From NCBI GenBank assembly GCA_037447655.1, contig JBBHKE010003003.1, forward strand, positions 186,001-250,000: a DNA stretch of 64,000 bases, in the 5' to 3' direction. The notes beneath the pieces are model-generated. The model searched no databases. It had not been told where the DNA came from and saw nothing but the letters and a program-made list of their open reading frames with translations. Source of the DNA: Zygnema cylindricum. Its lineage: Eukaryota; Streptophyta; Zygnematophyceae; Zygnematales; Zygnemataceae. Within the stretch, counting starts at the first letter, position 1. Every line of letters begins with the position of its first letter. Made by a program: the position numbers and the translations under genes. This document shows positions 56,224-64,000 of the stretch, in pieces.

Positions 56224-56715
56224 TGTAACAGGGTTACAGAGTTGAGTACTTAAGGGCTAGAGACCAGAAAGCTATAGTTGCGGTTGCAGAGCAGCGCATC
56301 TGCGATTCCAAACCAGCGCAACATAGCATCATAGCAACTTAGTAGAATAACGTAGCGCAGCATAGCAACGCAGCGTAGCAGTATAACAACGCCGCAGAAT
56401 GTAGATTTAACTATATAGTTCTAGAAAGATATTTGGATAAATCTCGGTTGACCGTGAAGGTCCAAGTGTACACTTGTACAGTATTAGGTTGACTAGCAGC
56501 TAGTTAGTTTAAATAGTGGAGCAGACGTAGTAAAAAGACAGACTCTTTGAGTAGACCTTTGCTGTGAGCTGTCAACTTGTAATCTTCCTCCCTATTAATA
56601 AAGCTTGACCTTTATCTATGAGTGTTGTGTGCTCTTGCTGTTGCTACGGGGAGTTCTTTGGAGTCTTTTCGCTGTGCATTATAGTGTGATCTGGGTTTCT
56701 ATTTTGTCCTATTAC
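56224..56715 (+). mobile_element. 5' LTR of the plus-strand gypsy element
   Basis: It starts TGTAACAGGGTTACAG, directly at the broken end of the minus-strand gypsy. TTTAAATAG (56508) is a TATA-like word. It is followed by TTTGGTATCGGAAC, close to the TGGTATCAGAGC primer-binding site complementary to initiator tRNA-Met. The right edge is approximate and no second copy is in the window. Confidence 0.65.
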
Positions 56716-56749
56716 TTTGGTATCGGAACTATCCCTCGTGACTCGACAA

Positions 56750-58020
56750 CATGGGAGAACACGGTGTATCTACCACGAAAATGTTAGCGCTAGTTCTTCG
56801 GGAGTTAGAAAACGTCAGATTAGAGAATGCTCAATTAAGTAACACCGTCGTAACGTTGAATCTCGTTTTGGTGAACGACCTCATGGAAGCATGGAGAGAG
56901 ACTTAAGGAGACCGAAGTTAAGACTTCGCGATGAGTTTGACCTGGCCAGACACAAAAACCTTGATGCATGGCTATTCTTCATTGCGAATTACATTGAGAA
57001 TTTCCCTAGCCTATCGGATCGTGAGAAGATTCATTATGCGGGTGGTCTTCTAAAAGGGGCAGTGGGAGCATGGTGGAGGACAATGGTGGAAAACGATGAA
57101 ATACTGCCTGTTTGGACTCTTTTTATTTAACTCATCCGTGACTCGTGGCAACTCGTTAACACAATTAAGGCGGTAAGAGATGAGATCGCAATTTTGAAGC
57201 AACGTACCTCAGTATTGGAGTACACACAACGGTTCTTGGAGTGCAAAGTTCAAATACTCTCGATGACCTAGGACGAAGCCGTGGATTATTACGTTAAGGG
57301 GCTTAAGGCCTCCATTCGGAGGGATGTGGAGCAATGGCTCGCTCGGGAAAGTACAACTCCTAGCCTCTCGGCGATTATCCAATTTGCGGAACGAACCGAT
57401 TCGGTGGACTTCACCTTCCATAGATCCTACCACTTTGGTTCGAGTGGCGGCGACGAGGTCGACGTGATGATGGTCCAACCCCTATGGAGCTCGGAGCGAT
57501 TAATGAGGATAAAGAGGTGGTCAACGTGCTTCGAAAGAAGAAGAAGACTACCAAGGCCAAGACGAATGACTTGTCCCCTGAGGAGCTTCAACGGAGGAAG
57601 CAAAACGGCTTATGCTTCCACCGCAGTTCCCTGACCATATGGCCCGAGAATGCCCAAAAAGGAGAGGTCCTAAGAAGGGCAAGCTTAACGTCACGAGGTT
57701 AGCGGGTGACGGAGGAGATATTTTAATATATCAAGGTCAAATCAGAGTGAGCGCAGCTAGCTTCATGGTGGACCCCGACGCATATGGGAACTTCATCAAC
57801 GAGGTGATGGTGAAAAAGTTGAAACTTCCTCTCGTGGTGCTAACTGATCGTTAGTTGGTGCAATTGGCCGACAGAAGTTCCCTATCCATTACTCATCGTA
57901 CTCCGAGGTTACGCGTCGGAATTTGGAAATTCCAGTGGTTTAACACTCTTCATGTATTACTGCTTGGAGACCATGAATTAATCTAGGGGAAACCGTGGCT
58001 GCAAAAGTGAAACCCGACGA
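56750..58020 (+). pseudogene. Ty3/gypsy gag-protease region, broken
   Basis: A start MGEHGVSTTKM (56750) is followed in another frame by a gag core with RHKNLDAWLFFI and GAVGAWWRTM (56891-57130). Further parts contain DEAVDYYVKGLKASIRRDVEQ and ARECPKRRGPKKG, the end of a zinc knuckle (57640-57680). In the protease the usual DSGA is DPDAY (57775), so catalysis is unlikely. Several stops and at least two frame changes. Confidence 0.75.
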
Positions 58021-58040
58021 TCGATTGGAGAAGTGGCGAC

Positions 58041-59071
58041 ATGAGAGTTGTGAAAGGTGAAAAAGAGTTTGAGGTAAAGGTGGGAGCAGCAGGTAAGGGA
58101 TCGGAAGAGGGACGCCTGCTTTCGGCCTTACAGTCTAAGAGGGCACTAAAGAAGGGGGAGATAATTGGTATAGCGATCGTCCAACCTATGGAGGAAAGGA
58201 AAGAGGGGATTCCGGAAGAATGGATTAAGAAGGACCCCGACTTCGACATGAAAGAGAGTGACGACATCGGAAAGACTTCCGTAGAGGCCTCGGAAGTCGT
58301 GACAAAACTTCTCGAGGAGTATGATGATGTCTTTCCCTCGAAGCTCCCAGAAGGCTTACCTCCGAAGCCCGAAGTAGACCATAAGATAGAGCTTGTTCAC
58401 GGAGCGGTACCCCTTGCAAATCGGATGTACAAGATGAGCTACACCGAATTAGATGAACTCAAAAAGCAACTTGCGGAGTTGGTCGAAGCCGGAGCAATTC
58501 AAGTGAGCAAGTCACCGTATAGAGCCCCCGTCCTCTTCGTAAATAAAAAGGATGGAGGTTTTCGGATGTGTGTGGATTACCGAGCGCTAAACAAGTTAAC
58601 GGTGAAAAATGCGTACCCTCTACCGAGGATAGACGAACTATTGGATCGGTTACGAGGTGCTAAATATTTTTCAAAGATAGACTTGCGAAGTGGTTATCAC
58701 CAAATCAGAATTGTCGAGGAAGATGTGGAAAAGACGGCATTTAGAACTCGGTACGGTCATTTCCAATTTCGGGTTATGTCGTTCGGATTGACCAACGCAC
58801 CGACAACCTTTATGCATTTGATGCATTCCATCTTTCGGCAATATTTGGACGCCTTCGTAATTGTCTTCTTGGACGACATCTTGGTGTATAGCAAGACGTT
58901 GGAGGATCATGTAGAGCATCTGCGAACGGTCTTAGAAGTCTTTCGCGAGAACAAGTTGTACGCGAAGAGGAGTAAATGAGACTTCTTCAAGGAGAAAATC
59001 GAGTTTTTGGGTCATGTGGTGAGCCAGGATGGAATCGCAGTGGATCCCAACAAAACTAGGGCAGTGAAAGA
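58041..59071 (+). pseudogene. Ty3/gypsy reverse transcriptase, 5' two thirds
   Basis: A 312-codon open frame (58041-58979) with [52 protein letters not shown] and the catalytic FLDDILVYS. It ends in TGA, but the same frame continues with FFKEKIEFLGHVVSQDG to about 59070, where it runs into LTR sequence. RNase H and integrase are absent. The catalytic residues are intact, so decay is moderate. Confidence 0.9.
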
Positions 59072-59198
59072 CTCTCCTTCAGTGACTACAACAAGTATGT
59101 GGGCGAGAGAGAGAGAAGAGATAGAGGCAGGCTGCCTACATTTTCTTTTCTAATAAATTTAGACCTAGAAAATATATTAAAAACTACTTATTTCAACA
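59072..59198 (-). mobile_element. Right part of the copia-family solo LTR
   Basis: CTCCTTCAGTGACTACAACAAG...TATTTCAACA matches the last 130 bases of the LTRs at 29514 and 39386. GATGA follows at once. About 160 bases between the left and right parts are missing compared with 39386-40383. Confidence 0.85.
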
Positions 59199-59254
59199 GA
59201 TGAAAATATGTGCGCGCAAATGAAGCAAAACGGCTCAAAGAAGTCGCCGTTGGA

Positions 59255-59470
59255 GACGCCATAAATTGCGCGGCTCGGCGCTCATAAAAAATACGCGTGC
59301 GAGACGCCATAAATTCCGCGGCGCTCATAAAAATTACGCGTGCGAGACGCCATAAATTCCGCGGCGCTCATAAAAATTACGCGTGCGAGACGCCATAAAT
59401 TCCGCGGCTCGCCGCTCAGATAAAAATACGCGTACGAGACGCCATAAATTCCGTGGCTTGCCGCTTTGAC
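59255..59470. repeat. Tandem repeat of about 43-50 bp rich in GACGCCATAAATTCCGCGG
   Basis: Five units of GAGACGCCATAAATTCCGCGG followed by GCTCATAAAAATTACGCGTGC, with two central units nearly identical. CpG is unusually frequent, with many CGCG and GCGCG sites. No coding potential. Confidence 0.85.
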
Positions 59471-59511
59471 AAAATATGCGCGTGCAAATGAAGCAAAACT
59501 AAAAAGTGCAA

Positions 59512-59615
59512 CGAACTAGCAAGGAGCGGTGGAATTTAAGGCGTCTCTAACGGCGGCTTCTTTTTGAAGACGCAGTGGAGGACAGATAAAAAATACTCGC
59601 GTAAATGAAGTAACG
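59512..59615. repeat. Uninterrupted paralogue of the LTR target site
   Basis: AGTGCAACGAACTAG...GTGGAGGACAGATAAAAAATACTCGCG lines up with 52024-52119 joined to 59199-59230, without any LTR. Confidence 0.75.
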
Positions 59616-59755
59616 TTTTTTTTTTCGTGTCTGTACAAATTTTCGTGCAGTAATAGACGTACGAAATTTACGAATTTTACGAAACAAGCGAATATTACGT
59701 AGTTTTTGTCAAAAAGTCAAAATCCGTACGAATTCGACATCTACGTTGCACAGTA

Positions 59756-60175
59756 CACCGCCAATCGCTATTAGGGTACAGGCTTCTATAGCGTATAGGA
59801 ATAATTACAGTGATTTATACTAATTAGGAATTTGAAAATTTTCAAAAAAAATATACATTCTAATTGTTTACTTGTGCTAACTTGGGTCTTTTAAAAAAAT
59901 ATATGTAGGTCGCAAACATGCTTACACTAATATAGGTACTTGTACAAAATTTGACAAATCTTACACAAATTGTACGTTCACACAATCGAAACGTGGTTGT
60001 TGGAGGAATATGTGCGAATGTGATATTTGAAAGCCCGGTTCCATTCCCTTTTTAGAACGCATATTCTCATCCGTCCGCGGTTACTAAAACTCATTAATTA
60101 TACTTTTTCACTTAAAAGGTACGATTCTATACGGTCTAGCACTGACTGTACATCCCACTATTTAAAAGACAACGT
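59756..60175 (-). mobile_element. TIR element, truncated on its right
   Basis: Left end CACCGCCAATCGCTATTAGGG after TA. The interior read on the minus strand matches 47940-48290 (AAATAGTGGGATGTAC, GTGTAAGCATGTTTGCGACC). The right terminus is missing where the copia leader region begins. Confidence 0.7.
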
Positions 60176-60195
60176 ACTTGTTGTTTTTAGAAAGC

Positions 60196-60864
60196 TTTAG
60201 TCCTCTCTATGCCTCAGCTGTGATGGAGAGAGAGCTGTTCAGGACGTAAGCTATTTTTGGTTGAGTTCGGTTCAGTACTTACCAAAATTAGTGTGACAGT
60301 GAAGTTGGGAGTTCACGGTTCATTCACACTTGGGACACGCGTCATCACTTGGGAGAATGTGTGAGTATGTCCTCCGTGGACGTACGGAATTTCGGCTAGA
60401 CCACGGGACTTCGTGAAGTCAGTTCTATGGTGCCAAATCCTCTAATCGGACCGTTGACAGCCGCCGCCAACAAATAGTGACGAGGCGTGACTAAATCATT
60501 GTCACTTTACGTTGTCTGAACTTCGGTGTAAATATTTGTGATAGAATGTTAGACGTACGGATGGAATGCCTCCGTACAGCTTAGTGTAGTGTCGGTGTAT
60601 AGAAGTAGGACTTAGTAAATTTGATTTTTAGGAACAAATGATATGAAAACTGTACACTCAGTTTTATGTAATTTAATTTCTGCATATCTCACAAGTCTGT
60701 AAGCAGAATTAATTGAAATTTTGTGTGTGTGTTCCATTGTATGTTATAAACACTGTGTTACATTTTCAGGACCATTGGAGCTTTTTACTGAAAGTTATAG
60801 TCTGTCAAAGTTGCTGTTCAGCCATCGGTATTTGTGGAAGCTTCCTCTCTTGATTTGTTCTACG
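60196..60864 (+). mobile_element. Probable 5' LTR and leader of the intact copia element
   Basis: No ORF. Words from 60540 to 60800 recur at 34690-35030. I could not place TG/CA ends or a primer-binding site with confidence; the second LTR would lie beyond the window. Confidence 0.5.
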
Positions 60865-63800
60865 ATGACTACTGCTGCATCTTCTTCATCTTCAGTGCCA
60901 GTAATTGTGTCAGAACAACAGGTCACGGGCCCGCCTTCACGAATTCCGGTCTTTGATGGACGTGAATATTTGTATTGGGCAGATTTGGTTAAGTCTTACT
61001 TCAAGCAAGTGAAACTTATTGATGTGTTAAATGGATCATTGGCAGAATCTGATGCCAGCTTTGATCAGAAAAATGACCAGGCTTTGCATTTAGTAAAGCT
61101 TATGATATCAAAAGAATTGCATATGACATATATTAATGTTGCAAAGGCATCAGATTTGTGGGATGCATTGAAATCTTCTTATGTTAAAGCTAGTGACCAG
61201 CATGAGATTATAACTGCTGGTCAAATCTATGAGTATAAGTACACAGGTGGTAGCATGGTGGAATACACTAATCGGTTTCGAATGTTACTGTCAGAAAATG
61301 CATGTTCTGGGGGGACTTTCTCCCCTTATCATCAGGCCATGATTCTCCTAAAGGGGCTTCCTAATGAATATAAAGGAGCCTCAGATGAAATGAAAAAATT
61401 GTCTAAACCTCTTTGGAATTTGCAAACAGCTATAGAGTTTATCTTGGCAGAAGAGGCTACTCAGACAGTTTTAGGATTTGGAAAACCAGCTGTAGCATTT
61501 ACGGCTCAGTTTCAGAGGGAAAATAGATATCAAGGGAATCAGTTTAATCCTCAGTTTGAGAAATGTGTTTATTGCTATACTGATGGTCACTCCTTCAGAG
61601 CTTGTCCTTTGTATATAAAAGCTCTTGAAACAGGTACCTTTCGGAAAGGATGGAGACACCGCGGACCTCCCATTTCCCAAAAACCTCCGAATAAAATTGT
61701 TGCATTTTCAGCGGAGGATACGGAATTGGAGAAGAAAAAGACCGAGGAAACGACACCTGATGTGATCAGTTTTCCAAAAACTGATGACAAAGAGTTCTTT
61801 GCTCTCGCCAAACTCGACATGATGGAAGGAGAAAAGGACCTCGGATGGATAATGGATTCCGGCAGCTCTTCACACATGTGTTGGAACAAGTCTTGGTTTA
61901 AGGAGATGTCTTCTATTCCTTTACGTCAGATCTTTTATGCTTGTGGCTATGCTGTTGAATCAAATGCCAAAGGAAACATAGATCTCGATTGTGTGATAGA
62001 TGGAAAGGTTGTTAAGAGAACTTTGTATGATGTCTTGTATGTTCCAAAGTTCAAGAAAAATCTGTTTTCTACGTCTGTAGCTGAAAGCAAAGGCTTTGAG
62101 GTTCTCCAGAAAAATGGCAAGAAAATAGTGAGCAAGAATGGAAGAGTAGCTCTAGTAGGAACTAGAGGCCCAAACTTTTTGTACCGCATGGACCTGGCTA
62201 ATAAAATTGATTTTGCGTACTCCAGTGTCCTATGTGATAATGTTTTGTGGCATAAAAGGCTTGGTCATGTGCACCATGAGAGACTTACTAAGATGATAAA
62301 CCATAATATGATAGAGGGAGTCAAGCTTGGTCAAAAAGAGTCCCATGTTTGTGATGGTTGTGCTCTCGGAAAGCTTCACAAGCTTCCTCTACCACAAGTT
62401 TCTGATCATCGAGCCACAGATCTCCTTGGTATTATTCACTCTGATGTCTTCGGCCCTTCCAAAGTTCCCTCTCTTGGTGGCAGCCGCTTCTTTGTCACCT
62501 TTACAGACGATTACTCCCGATATAGTCGCCTATACTTCATGAAGGAGAAGGGAGAAGTCTTCACTCACTTTAAGCACTACAAAATCTGGGCGGAGAAACT
62601 TCACGGCAAATCTATTCTTGCTTTGCGAACGGATAATGGTGGAGAGTATGTATCTCATGCATTTGCTGATTTTTTGAAAGAGAATGGCATCTCTCGTGAA
62701 TTTACTGCTCCGTACACACCGGAACAAAATGGTGTTGCCGAGAGACTTAATCGGACTTTGACTGAATGTGCTCGATCTATGATGGCCGATAAAGGTGTGG
62801 ATCCAAAGTTTTGGGGGGAAGCTTTTCATTGTGCTTCTTATATCAGAAATAGAGTGGAAACCCGGGCTGTTAGGGGTAAGACACCTTATGAAGTTTGGAC
62901 AGGCAAAAAGCCAAATGTTAGTCATTTTAGAGTTTTTGGTAGCAAATGTTTTATCTTGGATAATCTTCCTAATTGGAAGCTTAGTCCAAAATCTGTACCT
63001 GGCGTCTTTTTAGGCTATGATGATGAATCTGCAGGTTATAGAGTGTATAATCCTCAGAGAGGATGTCTTCAAACAGCCAGGAATATTCAGATTAAAGAAG
63101 AAAGTCAATCTGTTGACGTTTTTAGCATGGATGCAGCTGAAAGGAAAGAGAAAATACAAGAGTATATCATTCTTGAGCAGGTACCTTTTACTCCATCCTC
63201 TTCTACTTCTTCTACCTCTCTCCCAAATGCCTCTGGGCCGTCTAATACTCCTTCTGGAGCTGCTCCTTCTGTCGATGCTCCTCCGAATACACGCCTTGTG
63301 CGGCAATCTAAGGAACCAACCGTTCCCGCGTCAGATTTTCCGGGGGGAAGAAGGCAAAGTAGCCGCCTTCGAGGCGACCGAGTTGAGAGTGCTTTTTCTG
63401 CAAGCACAGGGGAGCCGCTTACTATTCATGAAGCTTTTTCCGTTCCTGAAAAGGATCATTGGATCTCGGCTGCAAATGAAGAGATAAAGTCAATTATGGA
63501 AGCCCAAACTTGGGAACTTGTGGAGCTCCCACCGAACAGGAAAGCTATCGGTTGTAAGTGGGTCTTCAAATTAAAATTGAATCCTGATAATACAATTGAG
63601 AGATATAAAGCTAGACTGGTTGCTAAGGGATTTAGCCAAAAGGAGGGAATTGACTATGAAGAGACCTTCTCTCCTGTGGTTCGCTTTCCTACTGTTAGAG
63701 TTTTGCTATCTCTTGCTGCAATAGAAGATATGGAATTGCATCAGATGGATGTTAAGACAGCTTTCTTGCATGGTGATTTGGAGGAAGTAATTTATATGAA

Positions 63801-64000
63801 GCAGCCAGAGATGTATGCAGAAAAAGGGAAAGAAAATCTGGTCTGTAAACTGTTGAAGTCCCTTTATGGTCTGAAACAGGCTCCGAGGCAATGGAACCTG
63901 AAATTAGATGAGTTTTTAACCAATCTAGGCTTTACCAGGATCAGTTCAGATCACTCAGTCTATGTAATGCAAGGTGATGATGGAGTGATTTATGTGGCAG
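60865..64000 (+). CDS. Ty1/copia gag-pol polyprotein, open to the window end
   Basis: One uninterrupted frame of 1045 codons from ATG 60865, cut by the window edge. It encodes the machinery for LTR retrotransposition. Domains: gag (about 15-230, with IPVFDGREYLYW) with zinc knuckle CX2CX4HX4C at 234-247; protease MDSGSSSHM with Asp 331; GAG-pre-integrase WHKRLGH (462-468) and CDGC (496-499); integrase core with D527, D590, E626, exactly 35 residues between the last two; a Ser/Pro/Thr-rich linker (about 773-830); RT from about 883, with YKARLVAKG, HQMDVKTAF (catalytic Asp 962) and YGLKQAPRQWN. The YVDD motif lies just beyond the edge. No stop, frameshift or lost catalytic residue is seen, unlike every other retroelement here, so it is young and could be functional. 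Confidence 0.95.
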   Translation, partial: MTTAASSSSSVPVIVSEQQVTGPPSRIPVFDGREYLYWADLVKSYFKQVKLIDVLNGSLAESDASFDQKNDQALHLVKLMISKELHMTYINVAKASDLWDALKSSYVKASDQHEIITAGQIYEYKYTGGSMVEYTNRFRMLLSENACSGGTFSPYHQAMILLKGLPNEYKGASDEMKKLSKPLWNLQTAIEFILAEEATQTVLGFGKPAVAFTAQFQRENRYQGNQFNPQFEKCVYCYTDGHSFRACPLYIKALETGTFRKGWRHRGPPISQKPPNKIVAFSAEDTELEKKKTEETTPDVISFPKTDDKEFFALAKLDMMEGEKDLGWIMDSGSSSHMCWNKSWFKEMSSIPLRQIFYACGYAVESNAKGNIDLDCVIDGKVVKRTLYDVLYVPKFKKNLFSTSVAESKGFEVLQKNGKKIVSKNGRVALVGTRGPNFLYRMDLANKIDFAYSSVLCDNVLWHKRLGHVHHERLTKMINHNMIEGVKLGQKESHVCDGCALGKLHKLPLPQVSDHRATDLLGIIHSDVFGPSKVPSLGGSRFFVTFTDDYSRYSRLYFMKEKGEVFTHFKHYKIWAEKLHGKSILALRTDNGGEYVSHAFADFLKENGISREFTAPYTPEQNGVAERLNRTLTECARSMMADKGVDPKFWGEAFHCASYIRNRVETRAVRGKTPYEVWTGKKPNVSHFRVFGSKCFILDNLPNWKLSPKSVPGVFLGYDDESAGYRVYNPQRGCLQTARNIQIKEESQSVDVFSMDAAERKEKIQEYIILEQVPFTPSSSTSSTSLPNASGPSNTPSGAAPSVDAPPNTRLVRQSKEPTVPASDFPGGRRQSSRLRGDRVESAFSASTGEPLTIHEAFSVPEKDHWISAANEEIKSIMEAQTWELVELPPNRKAIGCKWVFKLKLNPDNTIERYKARLVAKGFSQKEGIDYEETFSPVVRFPTVRVLLSLAAIEDMELHQMDVKTAFLHGDLEEVIYMKQPEMYAEKGKENLVCKLLKSLYGLKQAPRQWNLKLDEFLTNLGFTRISSDHSVYVMQGDDGVIYVA

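Noticed and set aside
1-64000. CRISPR arrays, bacterial operons, rRNA genes
   Set aside because: No regularly spaced identical repeats with unique spacers, no prokaryotic gene organisation and no conserved rRNA segments were seen.

Overview
This is nuclear DNA of a green plant or streptophyte alga with a large, repeat-rich genome. The evidence is two expansin genes (one with two spliceosomal introns), plant-type Ty1/copia, Ty3/gypsy and hAT elements, interstitial CCCTAAA-like repeats, and plant-style promoters (TATA box, pyrimidine- or GA-rich leader, CACGTG boxes). I cannot name the species. The tetramer GTAC, often as GTACGG, is conspicuously frequent. An early-diverging streptophyte (charophyte alga, bryophyte or fern) seems more likely to me than a flowering plant, but that is inference.

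Layout. 1-14.4 kb holds the only two convincing host genes, both secreted expansins in convergent orientation: a three-exon alpha-type gene on the plus strand (3761-5772) and an intronless, divergent one on the minus strand (13229-14041). Both signal peptides are encoded by CT-rich simple sequence, and both introns of the first gene are almost pure pyrimidine. 8-27 kb is a field of small TIR elements ending in CACCGC/GCGGTG and flanked by TA, minisatellites, microsatellites and a dispersed hairpin-bearing repeat. 27-43.8 kb is nested LTR retrotransposons: two decayed minus-strand copia elements and a plus-strand gypsy element whose pol ends in a PHD-finger-like C4HC3 motif. An orphan promoter-like segment (35230-35440) lies within it. 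44.4-46.6 kb is a broken hAT transposase on the minus strand, possibly part of one large hAT element with ends at 36290 and 47834. 46.9-51.9 kb is a pile-up of TIR elements, four of them in an unbroken row at 50414-51854. 52.1-59.2 kb is one copia-family solo LTR with a perfect GATGA target duplication, split by two opposed gypsy fragments and a 10-N assembly gap. 60.9-64 kb is a copia gag-pol reading frame of 1045 codons with no stop, running off the window end.

The expansins would act in the cell wall (non-hydrolytic loosening). Everything else is mobile DNA in all stages of decay. Only the right-hand copia element looks young. The item I consider most novel is the PHD finger on the gypsy polyprotein; second is the hairpin repeat, whose stems differ between copies but stay self-complementary.
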